NCBI GenBank assembly: GCA_016716385.1
Contig: JADJWL010000010.1
Location: forward strand, 1-64,000
Length of the DNA: 64,000 nt
Reading direction: 5' to 3'
DNA from: Bryobacterales bacterium
GTDB lineage: Bacteria > Acidobacteriota > Terriglobia > Bryobacterales > Bryobacteraceae
A program made the translations under genes and the position numbers. This document shows, piece by piece, positions 1-10,587 of this stretch. Under the pieces are notes generated by a model that was not told the DNA's origin, did not search any database, and worked only from the letters and a program-made list of their open reading frames with translations. The stretch's first letter is position 1. The number at the start of each line of letters is the position of its first letter.

Positions 1-1105
1 CTCGGTGGTCGCCCCGAAACCGGTCCCGTATTTCTCGCGGATGGACGAGAGCAGGAGCCGGCCGGAATGCTGCGCCGCGGCGACGTGCTCGACATCGGCC
101 TCGTGCTGTTCGGGCAGGACGTGACGTGGTGCGCCGTGACCCGTCCCGGCGACACGCGCCGTCTTGGCTATGTGGCGTGCGAAGCGCTGCGCCCCTATCG
201 CGAGCCCGAACCGGCCCCCGAGCCTCCGCCTCCACCGCCGCCCCCTCCGACGCCGGTCGTGCGCGGTCCGAGCCAGTCCCCATGCCGGTGGTCCGCGAAG
301 CGCCCGCCATCCCTCCGCTCCCCGAGCCCCCGGCCGAACGGGACGTCCCGGCGCTGGTCGCCGCTCTGCTCGAACATTCCGGCGAGTCCGTTCTCATCGA
401 GCAGTTCTCCGCACCAATCTGATCGGTTTTCTCGACAAGTCCCGCGTGGCTGATGCCGGCGCGGACGCGATCGCCGCCGCCATCGGCAAGCATTTCCGCC
501 CATCTCTGTTTCTGTCCGCCATCCGCAGCGAGTTCGAGGAGGCGGCCCACGCGGAACACACCGCCCCGCTCTCCCAGTGGATCGACAGTCTGCCGGCCCT
601 CCGCGCCGGACAATTGATCCGCAGGCAACCGGCAATCGCAAGGACTCCGAAGCCTATGCCGCGGCCCCGATCGAAAGGCCCCGGCCGAAGAGCGCCTGCG
701 GTTGATTCACCGCCTCGTCGACGCCGGCGCGTGCCGACCGCGACGTCGAAACCCCGCTGGCGCTGGTCCGGTCGCTGGCGCAGGCCCTGAATCCCGGGTT
801 GCCCGCGGCCAGGCGTTACCATACGCGCGAACTCGACGAGGCTCTCGGCACGGTGAAGGAAAAGTACCTGCGCCTCATGCGCAACGCCTCGATTGTCGCG
901 GCGCTGTTCACCTTCGACACCTTCTCCGACGAGGAGCTGGATCAATATGTGCGCTTCTGGGAGTCGCCCGCGGGCGCCTGGTGGGTGCGCGTGCTGGACC
1001 GCGGGTTCGCGCGCGCCGCCGGGCGCGCCGGCCGCGACCTCTTCGTCGAGATTACCTCCCGCGAAGGAACCCGCGAAGAAAAATGCTACGATGCCAGACC
1101 AATGA
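1..1105 (+). pseudogene. SH3-domain/DUF2059-like protein, 5' partial, multiply frameshifted
   Basis: The reading frame is open at the window edge. It starts with an SH3-like stretch (RGDVLDIGLVLFG, then TRRLGYVACEALRPY) followed by a long proline-rich linker of about 10 consecutive prolines near base 225-250. Homology-like sequence then hops between frames: VPALVAALLEHSG near 350, then FLDKSRVADAGADAIA near 430, then the helical C-terminal part (SDEELDQYVRFWESPAG) near 930, which resembles DUF2059-type domains. The likely true end is the TGA at 1103-1105, which overlaps the ATG of the next gene. At least three single-base frame changes are needed to join the pieces. The function is unknown. 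Because the next gene is broken in the same way, sequencing error at a contig end is as likely as real decay. Confidence 0.5.
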
Positions 1106-2729
1106 GACCTGCCATCCTTGCCCTTCTGGCCGCGGGTGCGCTTGCCGCCCAACCCTATGACCTCCTGATCCGCAACGGGCGCGTCGCCGACGGCACGGGC
1201 AATCCCACGTTCCGCGCCGACATCGCCATCCGCGGCGGACGCGTCGCCGCCATGGGCAAGCTCGCGGCGGCGCAAGCCCATCGCGTGATCGACGCTCAGG
1301 CAGGATCGTCGCGCCCGGCTTCATCGACATCCACAACCACTCCGACAACACGATCCTGGTCGATGGCGACGCCGAAAGCATGATCCGGCAGGGCGTCACG
1401 TCCATGATCTTCGGCGAAGGCGGATCGGCCGCGCCCCTCGGCGGAAAACAGTCCGCGGATCCCAGGACCCCTGGACCGACTTCGACGGCTACTTCGCCGA
1501 AGTGCTGAAGCGCGGCGTCTCCACCAACATCGGGACCTACGTCGGGTCGAGCCAGGTCTGGACCTACGTGCGCGGCGACAAGGCCGGTCCGGCGACGCCC
1601 GAAGAACGCGAAGCGATGCGCCGCGAGGTGGACAAGGCGATGCGGCAGGGGGCTCTCGGCGTCGCCAGCTCGCTCAGCGGCCCTCCCGGCGCCTGGATCG
1701 ATACCGACGCGCTGGTGGCGATGTGCGAGGCCGCGGGCCGCTACGGCGGCATTTACCGACGCACATGCGCACCGAAGGGCAGGGCGTCTTTCGAAGCCGT
1801 CGCCGAAGCCCTGGACATCGGTCGCCGCGCAATGTCGGCGTCGACATCATTCACCTGAAGATCGCCGAACACAAGCTCTGGGGCCAGATGCCGGAACTGC
1901 TCGCCACCATCGCGAACGCCCGCGCGCGCGGCCAGTGGGTGGAGGCGCACGTCCACCCGTACCGCGCCGGACAGAACAACCTCGCGTCGATCGTCCCGCC
2001 CTGGGCGCGGCGGACGCGACGCCAGTGATCGCGCGTCGAAGGATCCCGCGCTGCGCCCCCGCATCGAGAAGGAGATCCTCCAACGGCATTCCGGGCTCCA
2101 ACTGGTACAACCACTACACCGCGACCGGCAGTTGGGAAGGCATGCTGCTCGTCCCATTCTCCAACCCGGACTACCAAGCGCTTCGAAGGCAAGCGCACGA
2201 GCGAGGTGATCGCGGCGCTCGGCAAGCCGCTGGAGATGCTGTTCACGGTGCTGATGGACAACAACGGCTCGGTGCCGACCGTCTACTTCCACCACGCCGA
2301 GGAAGACATGCGGCACGCGCTCAAGACCCCTGGGTGTCGATCGGCTCCGACGGCACGGCGGTGAAGACCACCGGACCGCTCGCGCGCGGCAACCCGCATC
2401 CCCGCTATTACGGCACGTTCCCCGCGTCCTGGGCCGCTACGTGCGCGAGGAGAAGGTGCTCTGCGCTCGAAGTAGCGATCCGCAAACGACCTCGGCCAAC
2501 GCGCCAAGATCGGCATCTGGGATCGCGGCCTGCTGCGTCCCGGCCAGTGGCTGACATCGCGATCTTCGATCCCGAGCGCATCAACGATCGCGCGACGTTC
2601 GAAAGCCGCACCAGTACGCGGAGGGGAGTCAGGTACGTCGTGGTGAACGGGAAGATCGTGCTGGACCAGGGCAAGCACACCGGCGCGCGTCCCGGCGCGG
2701 TTCTCTACGGGCCGGGGAAGACGCGGTAA
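1102..2729 (+). pseudogene. N-acyl-D-amino-acid deacylase (amidohydrolase), multiply frameshifted
   Basis: This would be a secreted amidohydrolase removing the acyl group from N-acyl-D-amino acids. The start ATG at 1102 gives a signal peptide (MRPAILALLAAGALAAQ) and then YDLLIRNGRVADGTG, the usual opening of the D-aminoacylase family. The metal-binding HxH region (GFIDIHNHSDNT) lies near 1320 in another frame. Later blocks include VGSSQVWTYVRG, GVDIIHLKIAEHKLWG, and a C-terminal DIAIFDPERINDRATF...VVVNGKIVLDQGKHTG with GRVL-type ending and stop at 2729. All domains are present in order, but roughly eight single-base shifts are needed to read through. A TACGAT box lies 9 nt before the ATG. As given, the sequence cannot make the enzyme; sequencing error is possible. 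Confidence 0.8.
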
Positions 2730-2807
2730 GGTTTCGCCTTCGAATCGCGGTTGCTGATTTTGCAGGGACCAATTGGGTTCGTTGTGTGAATTTCAGCCGC
2801 ATTTCCG

Positions 2808-4142
2808 TCATGACCGGTGCCTGAGGGGCCAGCGCTGGAGGGCGTACCAGGCGGCGAGGGAGAGGGCCAGGACGAGGTCGTCGTGCTCGCTGCCGGCGGG
2901 GGAAAACTGCTTGAGCTCGCGGAGCAGGGTGCGGGCCAGGGGGAGCTCCATGGGGATGCGGAGCTTGCGGTGTTCGAGGAGCAGGTGGACGGCGGCGACC
3001 AGGTCCTTGCGGGGGACCGCGAGGCGGCCGGGGCCGCGGGTGGCGGTTTCCCCGCCCGTGGTGAGCAGGGACTGGACGCGGGCGGGGACGCGGGCGCGGC
3101 GGAGATAGTCGACGATGGGGGCGCCGACGCCGGTGGCATCGACGAGGACGGTGGAGCGGTGGGCCAACTCGGGCTGGGCGAGGAGTTTGCGCAGGGCCTC
3201 GACGATGTCGGGATAGGGCGTTCCGAGGGGGAAGCGCTCCAGGCGGCGGACGCAGTAGATCTCGGCGGTGGCGTGTTGCCAGGTGACCGGGTCGCGGGGG
3301 CCGTATTCGATAGTGCGCTCGAGGACGGCGACGGTGGAATGGTCGCGGGACTGGCCGAGGTCGACGCCGATGATGAAAGGAGAGCGGGATTCGAGCGGAT
3401 TCACAAGGGTTTCCCGTCGCGCGTGAAGGCGGCATCGATCAAGTCAGCGGGGAAGCAGCAGTCGTCGGGCTGGAGGAATTCGCAGAGGTATTCCTGGCGG
3501 AAGCGGGTGTCTGAGGACCGAATTTTTCTTCGGCGAGGAACGCGGGCGACAGGCGCGGGCATTCGGTGGCGGGGACGTGGAAGCGCTGCCAGAGCGTGCC
3601 GCCATTGGTCCAGGCCTCATAGAAGAAGCCCTGCTGGCCGTGAGGCGTGGAAACGGCGCAGAGGACGGCCTTCGGATTTGCAGCGAGCATGGGACGGACG
3701 GCGAAGTAGGTTTCGTCCGGGATGCGGGAGGCCTCATCGAGAACGAGCAGGGAGACGGCGGAGAAGCCGCGGATGGTGGCGTCGCCACCGGGGAGGGCGA
3801 CGAGACGGGCCTGGTTGGGCAGCAGGAGGGAGACGGGGTTGGTGCCGTCGCCGCGGATGGGAATGCCGAGAGGGCGGGGAAGTCCAGGACCTTGCGAAAA
3901 ATTTCGGCGGACTGGCGGGCGGAGGGCGCGAGGAGCAGGACCAGGGAGCCGGCGCTGTGCCAGAGCGTATAGGCGACGAGGGCGGCGGTGGTGGTCGACT
4001 TGCCCCACTGGCGGCAGCAATTGATGAGAATGCGGCGCTCGCGCGAGGCGAGGATGCGAGCCTGGACTTCGTCGGGACGGAATTGGAGTGTATTCCGGGC
4101 GAACGCGAGTGGGCTGGCGGCGCGCTGGAGCGGCGTTTTCAT
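2808..4142 (-). pseudogene. Phage-type terminase large subunit, frameshifted
   Basis: This is a DNA-packaging ATPase/nuclease in three pieces. The start ATG (4142-4140) overlaps the stop of the upstream 110-residue gene (ATGA). The N-terminal piece has LASRERRILINCCRQWGKS, a Walker A-like loop. After a frame change near 3890 comes LVLDEASRIPDE (Walker B). After another near 3515 the frame runs to a stop, where a GTG at 3404 opens the RNase H-like nuclease part: FIIGVDLGQSRDHSTVAV, TVLVDATGVGAPIVDYL and EHDDLVLALSLA, which carry the expected acidic residues. No portal, capsid, tail or integrase gene is near, so it is a solitary terminase unit. The GTG/stop junction might mean the nuclease is a separate overlapping gene, but a frameshift in one continuous protein is simpler. 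Confidence 0.75.
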
Positions 4143-4471
4143 GACGCGGGCGTGGCGCAGAAGTCGAGGGACTCGATGCCTTCGAAGACACGGTCCCAGG
4201 CTTCGGGGAAGGGCTGGAGGACGTCGCGGAGCATGTTGGCGACGAGGATCCATTGCTCTTCGAACTCGGTGCGTCCCATGGCGTTGCGCGGCTCGGGCGC
4301 GGGGCCGGCAGCGGCGTCCTCGCCTTGCGGCATGTGGCGGAAGCGGTGGACGGCGAACAGGTACGCTCGCAAGCCGTATTCGGCGGCGAGACGGGTCCAG
4401 AAGACGCCGCGGCGGATTTTCTCCTCGATGGCGGCGCGCTCGGGGTGTGTGCAAATGGGGCATCCAGTCAT
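4139..4471 (-). CDS. Small zinc-motif protein upstream of terminase
   Basis: A 110-residue protein of unknown function. It begins MTGCPICTHPERAAIEEK, so a CxxC pair plus a nearby His could bind one zinc ion; the rest is helical with no other recognisable domain. An AAGGAG ribosome site precedes the ATG. Its stop overlaps the start of the terminase gene (ATGA), so the two are translationally coupled. The position is that of a small terminase subunit or DNA-recognition partner, but that role is inferred from gene order only. Confidence 0.7.
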   Translation of the reverse strand: MTGCPICTHPERAAIEEKIRRGVFWTRLAAEYGLRAYLFAVHRFRHMPQGEDAAAGPAPEPRNAMGRTEFEEQWILVANMLRDVLQPFPEAWDRVFEGIESLDFCATPAS

Positions 4472-4497
4472 TTCGATTCTCCTTGTGTTGGTGTTGG

Positions 4498-4525
4498 CTA
4501 TCAGCTATCAGCTATCAGCGATCAG
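4498..4525. repeat. Heptamer tandem repeat (CTATCAG)
   Basis: Three exact copies of CTATCAG followed by one CGATCAG, head to tail, directly upstream of the small zinc-motif gene and beside the 90-bp repeats. No function is evident. Confidence 0.85.
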
Positions 4526-4570
4526 CGGTTGGTGTTGCGGCGAGCGGCGTTCGGGTACGGTGCGACTCAC

Positions 4571-4840
4571 TCGCATCCGCCCGCTTCGCGGGGCGGCTAT
4601 CGGGGTGTTGGGCGTTGCCCGGCGGCGGCGGCGCGGTTCGGGTGTTCAGCAAGCGGCGGCTCGCATCCGCCCGCTTCGCGGGGCGGCTATCGGGGTGTTG
4701 GGCGTTGCCCGGCGGTGGCGGCGCGGTTCGGGTGTTCAGCAAGCGGCGGCTCGCATCCGCCCGCTTCGCGGGGCGGCTATCGGGGTGTTGGGCGTTGGCC
4801 GGCGTCAGGGGCGCAGTTCGGGTGTATGCAGCGAGCGGCG
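4571..4840. repeat. Three 90-bp tandem repeats, each with a REP-like palindrome
   Basis: The unit starts at 4571, 4661 and 4751 (period 90). The first two copies are nearly identical and the third diverges in its second half. Each contains a 30-bp element (4572-4601, 4662-4691, 4752-4781) built around an imperfect GC-rich hairpin, CCGCCC-GCTTCGC-GGGGCGG. A fourth copy of the element with one mismatch lies at 22312-22341. The 90-bp period keeps a frame open on the minus strand, but the translation is low-complexity and looks incidental. The stretch 4472-4891 between the flanking genes holds nothing else recognisable. Confidence 0.85.
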
Positions 4841-4891
4841 GTCCGGACCCGCCAGCGCGGTGCAGGCGGATCCGCCGCCGCTGTCGATCCT

Positions 4892-5440
4892 CTATGCGGC
4901 CAAATCGGCTTCGATGTTCGAATTTACATTTTTCGGGAACTCAAGGCGGAGTTCGCGGAGAGTGCGGGAGATCTGGCGTTCGAGCAGGGCGCTGTGGACC
5001 TGAACGCGGGCAAGGTTGCGGCCCTGGGTGTTGTCGGCGTTCCAGGTTTCGGCGAGGGTGCGGCCGCCGATTTCGTGCTGTTCGGCGGGGTCGTCCGGGA
5101 GGGGCTGGTTGCCCCAGAAGCTGTGCATGGCCTCGTCGAGCTGCGCCTGGGTTGCGGAGAATTCGATGCGGGCGATGCGCTGGGCGAGCCAGAGCTGGCG
5201 GGCGTAGCGCGTGACGAGGATGTGCTGGTGGGTGTTGGAGGGCGGGAAGTCGGCGAGGAGGCCGGCGAGGAGTTCGTTGAATTCGGCGGGGTCCTCGATG
5301 GCCTGGAGGACGAGATCGCGGGCGAACAGGCCCGTGAGAGTGTGATTCCGGGAAGAATTGGCCTTGCCGACGGCAGTCCGGGGGCCGGTGGATTTCAGCG
5401 CATTCAAGCGATTGGCAGCGATTTGTTTTTCGGTCGCCAT
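4892..5440 (-). CDS. Conserved hypothetical protein (182 aa) of terminase-type cluster
   Basis: It begins MATEKQIAANRLNALKSTGPRT, then GKANSSRNHTLTGL, an opening seen in a widespread family of hypothetical proteins of acidobacteria and planctomycetes ('AANR.NA.KSTGPRT...GK..S..NA..HGL'). The remainder is helical (NTHQHILVTRYARQLWLAQRI) with no catalytic motif that I recognise. An AAGGA ribosome site precedes the ATG. It lies on the same strand as the terminase unit and ends the protein-coding stretch before the CRISPR array. The function is unknown; a DNA-related role is only suggested by its basic N-terminus and neighbours. Confidence 0.75.
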   Translation of the reverse strand: MATEKQIAANRLNALKSTGPRTAVGKANSSRNHTLTGLFARDLVLQAIEDPAEFNELLAGLLADFPPSNTHQHILVTRYARQLWLAQRIARIEFSATQAQLDEAMHSFWGNQPLPDDPAEQHEIGGRTLAETWNADNTQGRNLARVQVHSALLERQISRTLRELRLEFPKNVNSNIEADLAA

Positions 5441-5568
5441 GGTATGGGGTTCCTTTCGCCCTCAGGATTGCATGGGGCGAAGAGGGACCGAGACTCTGAA
5501 GACCCGTATCCTGTTCATTTCGCGTGGCTTGGTGTTTTTGCAAAAGGTGTGACCGGATTCCGCGGGCT

Positions 5569-8500
5569 GGTTCAATGAGGCCGCGTCCGATCGGACGCGG
5601 AAATGCGCACAGCGCCACGCCGTCCGGCCCCGTGAACGACCCCGCTTCAATGAGGCCGCGTCCGATCGGACGCGGAAATGGAATCTCCACGGCCAGGCCC
5701 ACGCCCGTCACCTGGCTGCTTCAATGAGGCCGCGTCCGATCGGACGCGGAAATGGAGTGTGTTGTGGTCGGTACGGGCGGCGGTGGCGGCTTCAATGAGG
5801 CCGCGTCCGATCGGACGCGGAAATTCAGACCATCGACATGGCATTTACCGTGCCGAAACCGCTTCAATGAGGCCGCGTCCGATCGGACGCGGAAATCGGA
5901 TGAACGACTCAATCAGCCCGGTGGACTGTTCAGCTTCAATGAGGCCGCGTCCGATCGGACGCGGAAATAATCCACTGGGGACGCCGTTCATGATTGCTGT
6001 GAAGCTTCAATGAGGCCGCGTCCGATCGGACGCGGAAATTCGCAGCATCCGAAGTGTCTGCCATGGGCACCGTACAGCTTCAATGAGGCCGCGTCCGATC
6101 GGACGCGGAAATGTGGGCGTGGCCGGGGGCGGCCGACCTCGAGATCGGGCTTCAATGAGGCCGCGTCCGATCGGACGCGGAAATGCGCGCATATCAGCGT
6201 GCCATCGCCGACACCGATACGCTTCAATGAGGCCGCGTCCGATCGGACGCGGAAATTACGCGCTCGCCATCGTGGCAAGCAACGCCAGCGCGCTTCAATG
6301 AGGCCGCGTCCGATCGGACGCGGAAATATGAAAGAAGAAGCGCCTTGTTATTCAACCTTCACGCGGCTTCAATGAGGCCGCGTCCGATCGGACGCGGAAA
6401 TCCATGCCGCGCCTATCAGATATCGCCAGAATCATTGCTTCAATGAGGCCGCGTCCGATCGGACGCGGAAATGACACGCCTTATATCGAGTGGGCCCACT
6501 TGAGAGACGCTTCAATGAGGCCGCGTCCGATCGGACGCGGAAATACAAGCACTACCCAACACTACCCGCCCGACCCCGCGGCTTCAATGAGGCCGCGTCC
6601 GATCGGACGCGGAAATATTCTACTATGAAGGAGATGATGACTAACGTGATGCCGCTTCAATGAGGCCGCGTCCGATCGGACGCGGAAATGTGGCGATCCA
6701 ACGAGGGAGGCCGGCATGATCGACTAGCTTCAATGAGGCCGCGTCCGATCGGACGCGGAAATTTGGGGTCGGCCCCGATTGGGACCACCGAGACTTCGCT
6801 TCAATGAGGCCGCGTCCGATCGGACGCGGAAATGCATGATTCCGTGAGACCCTCTCCGGGCTTGCGGGCCGCGTCGATCCGCCGCGGGATCTTCCGGTTC
6901 GCTGCTATTTTGACGAGGCCGCGTCCGATCGGACGCGGAAATTCTGTCAAAGTGGGAGTCAAATCCCTCGCTGCAAGAGCTTCAATGAGGCCGCGTCCGA
7001 TCGGACGCGGAAATGCCCTGCAGCGGCTCATTCATGGTATCCGCTCCGGTGCTTCAATGAGGCCGCGTCCGATCGGACGCGGAAATCGATCGGCGCGATC
7101 GTCGCGAAGCTGGAGGATTCCGCTTCAATGAGGCCGCGTCCGATCGGACGCGGAAATAAGGTGGAAGTACAAGCCGAAGTGCTCCGGCGGGTGGCTTCAA
7201 TGAGGCCGCGTCCGATCGGACGCGGAAATAGCGGGGCCGTGGCCCATGGTGCGCTGTATGAAGAGCTTCAATGAGGCCGCGTCCGATCGGACGCGGAAAT
7301 AAGGAATCGGTGGAGGACGACAAGTTCAACATCACGCTTCAATGAGGCCGCGTCCGATCGGACGCGGAAATCACGATGAAGTCCTCGCCGCCATCGCGCA
7401 GCTTAACGCTTCAATGAGGCCGCGTCCGATCGGACGCGGAAATGCAGCCGTTCCAGCGCGTCCCCACGGACCCCGAAGCGCTTCAATGAGGCCGCGTCCG
7501 ATCGGACGCGGAAATCTGTCGAGCCTCGCGAATTTCCAGGCGGTGAACGTGCCGCTTCAATGAGGCCGCGTCCGATCGGACGCGGAAATGCCGGGGCTGA
7601 GCGGGTTTGCCGGGCTGACGCTGACGCTTCAATGAGGCCGCGTCCGATCGGACGCGGAAATGTCGCCCGCATTGAGCGCCGTCGCGGCCTCATCGTGGTG
7701 CTTCAATGAGGCCGCGTCCGATCGGACGCGGAAATATCTCGACTCGATCATTGATGCCACGGAGCGGCGCCGGCTTCAATGAGGCCGCGTCCGATCGGAC
7801 GCGGAAATGGGCTTCTCGGGACGGCATCGACCCACGCACCATCGCTTCAATGAGGCCGCGTCCGATCGGACGCGGAAATTCATTCAGGCGATTCACCGTG
7901 TCCATCGATTCCTGGCTTCAATGAGGCCGCGTCCGATCGGACGCGGAAATTTCAGGGGCACTCGCTCGGCTGCCGCGTGGCGCTCGCTTCAATGAGGCCG
8001 CGTCCGATCGGACGCGGAAATATTCAATCTCCATAACCCGACGCTGACCTGGGCGCGGCTTCAATGAGGCCGCGTCCGATCGGACGCGGAAATGATCAGT
8101 TCCGTGAGATGCGCTGGATCGACCCGGCGCTTCAATGAGGCCGCGTCCGATCGGACGCGGAAATTTTACCAGCCTTGAGAAAGCTTTCGGCCTTTGAGTC
8201 GGGCTTCAATGAGGCCGCGTCCGATCGGACGCGGAAATTAGCGCGCTGCGACCGCGAGATCGCGGCGGCCTACGCTTCAATGAGGCCGCGTCCGATCGGA
8301 CGCGGAAATACAATACCGCGGTGGTGCTCAATCGCATGGCGGCGGCTTCAATGAGGCCGCGTCCGATCGGACGCGGAAATATCCGCGCTTACGCGACGAC
8401 CTTGGCGTCGCTAGACGCTTCAATGAGGCCGCGTCCGATCGGACGCGGAAATATCTCCCCCCGCACGGCCCGGACCTGGTAGATATAGCTTCAATGAGGC

Positions 8501-10407
8501 CGCGTCCGATCGGACGCGGAAATAACGCATGCAAGCCGCCTTCGATGCTCTACTGGCCGCTTCAATGAGGCCGCGTCCGATCGGACGCGGAAATATGCGC
8601 CCGCGCCCCCACGATCTGTTTAATCGTCGTGCTTCAATGAGGCCGCGTCCGATCGGACGCGGAAATCCCCTTTGCGCTACGTGGGCTTGAACCGGTGGTT
8701 CGCTTCAATGAGGCCGCGTCCGATCGGACGCGGAAATCATCGCAAGGATGGGTGCGGAAGCGAGGAGTCGCGGCTTCAATGAGGCCGCGTCCGATCGGAC
8801 GCGGAAATCAGGGTGCCCGGTTCTCCTGGGGGAGGTCGGGGGGGGGCTTCAATGAGGCCGCGTCCGATCGGACGCGGAAATGTTGCGGGACAACGGGCGC
8901 GGCGGGCGCCCTCTGTCGCTTCAATGAGGCCGCGTCCGATCGGACGCGGAAATCTGCCGTTGCAGGAGATCCGGGATTGGCTGGGGCAGCTTCAATGAGG
9001 CCGCGTCCGATCGGACGCGGAAATGCCGCGCCAGATCCTCGCACCGCGGCACCACCCGGCTTCAATGAGGCCGCGTCCGATCGGACGCGGAAATACGCAG
9101 GCCGAAGTTGCCCAGTTCGGCATACTCGGGCTTCAATGAGGCCGCGTCCGATCGGACGCGGAAATGTCTCGTCGCACTCATCGACGGAGCGAACAAAGCG
9201 GCTTCAATGAGGCCGCGTCCGATCGGACGCGGAAATCAGGTCAGGTCACCATTGGCCGCGATGGCTGTGGCGCTTCAATGAGGCCGCGTCCGATCGGACG
9301 CGGAAATGCAAGGTTTCGTGTCGGTCGAGACGGCCATCGTCGGGGCTTCAATGAGGCCGCGTCCGATCGGACGCGGAAATGCGACCCGGCGATGTCTGCG
9401 AACGTGTTGCTGTAGATGCTTCAATGAGGCCGCGTCCGATCGGACGCGGAAATCCGATGCACTACGAAGAATTTCGTCGTGCCCGCGCGCGCTTCAATGA
9501 GGCCGCGTCCGATCGGACGCGGAAATAGTGGCTACGGAGCCGGGCGCGGGTGCCATGATCGGGCTTCAATGAGGCCGCGTCCGATCGGACGCGGAAATAC
9601 CAACGGCCCCGCGTTCGTGGTGCAGTGGCCGACGGCTTCAATGAGGCCGCGTCCGATCGGACGCGGAAATCTTATCGAGAGGTGTCATCCGCACTGAACT
9701 GGTATCGGGCTTCAATGAGGCCGCGTCCGATCGGACGCGGAAATGAGCATCCGGCGCTCTGCGTACCCGTCGATGGACTTGAGGCTTCAATGAGGCCGCG
9801 TCCGATCGGACGCGGAAATCATTCTTCTGCGGTCCGGTGGACCCTCACATGGCCCAGCTTCAATGAGGCCGCGTCCGATCGGACGCGGAAATCGGTCGGG
9901 TTGACCGCACGCCAGTTCGTGTAGTTTTGGCTTCAATGAGGCCGCGTCCGATCGGACGCGGAAATTGACCCGGCGTATCGGGCCAAGATGGTCCCGTTTG
10001 CCGCTTCAATGAGGCCGCGTCCGATCGGACGCGGAAATGTGTCGTCCCGTTTCCACCAGGCGTCCGGCGAGCAGCTTCAATGAGGCCGCGTCCGATCGGA
10101 CGCGGAAATGGGCGGGGTGTGTTCCTCACCAGTACCAAGGCACTGGGCGGGGCTTCAATGAGGCCGCGTCCGATCGGACGCGGAAATCCGTTTGGCAGGG
10201 CGGTACGTGCCGGAATGGTTGTAGCTTCAATGAGGCCGCGTCCGATCGGACGCGGAAATACAAACCACGGTATCTGAGTTCATTAACGGCAATCTGGGCT
10301 TCAATGAGGCCGCGTCCGATCGGACGCGGAAATCGGCATCCTGTATACTCGACCGCCGTATCGGGATCGGTGCTTCAATGAGGCCGCGTCCGATCGGACG
10401 CGGAAAT
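5569..10407 (-). CRISPR. Type I-G CRISPR array, 67 repeats of 36 bp
   Basis: By eye I count 67 repeats from 5569-5604 to 10372-10407, separated by spacers mostly 35-39 nt (up to 42). Apart from the first and nineteenth, copies look identical. The repeat centre is a perfect 20-bp palindrome, CCGCGTCCGATCGGACGCGG. Read on the minus strand the repeat starts ATTTCC and ends ATTGAAGC, the usual form of the 8-nt 5' handle of type I crRNAs. The copy at 5569 has a mismatch at its second base (plus strand), as expected for the leader-distal end. cas4-cas1 adjoins the other end, so transcription should run leftward from about 10.5 kb. Open frames across the array are translations of the repeat and are not genes. 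Confidence 0.97.
6834..6942 (-). repeat. Irregular unit inside the CRISPR array
   Basis: Between the regular repeats ending at 6833 and starting at 6979 lies a repeat (6907-6942) whose first eight bases (plus strand) are altered: about five mismatches before an intact GAGGCC and palindrome. The interval before it is 73 nt, twice the normal spacer. Inside it, 6860-6890 resembles a decayed repeat (GCTTGCGGGCCGCGTCGATC, then CGCCGCGGGAT). This looks like an old deletion or rearrangement within the array. Confidence 0.7.
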
Positions 10408-10587
10408 AGCTTGCCGCGGAAGGTCTTCAGTTTTCAAGGACCTGCGACGCCCGGCGCGAGCGGTTCGCGCGGCCGCCTTGTTCCACACCGGCCACACCTC
10501 CCCGATTCTATCAGAACTCTCGTGTTTTCAAGCGCAAAGATGCACGCGAGCGGTTCCCGGACTTTTGCCACTGCCCCACCGCTCGCG
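10408..10587 (-). promoter_or_regulatory. CRISPR leader and candidate array promoter
   Basis: This 180-bp non-coding stretch separates the leader-proximal repeat from the cas4-cas1 stop. On the minus strand it contains two CTTGAAAAC motifs (around 10432-10440 and 10525-10533). One of them supplies a TTGAAA that could act as a -35 box, with TAGAAT (10510-10505) 15 nt downstream as -10. The spacing is short, so the promoter call is tentative. The leader assignment rests on repeat orientation, the terminal mismatch at the far end, and the adjoining adaptation genes. Confidence 0.6.

Noticed and set aside
4515..4742. 75-codon frame within the 90-bp tandem repeats
   Set aside because: The period is a multiple of three, so a frame stays open by chance; the translation is a simple repeat.
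8846..8846. G-rich spacer just before 8846 resembling the G9 tract at 29250
   Set aside because: The shared sequence is only a G run of low information; no protospacer-length match.
5524..10381. Many open frames of 60-170 codons across the array
   Set aside because: They are translations of the CRISPR repeat (recurring RPRPIGRGN or FNEAASDRTRK) with spacers between; no protein is plausible.
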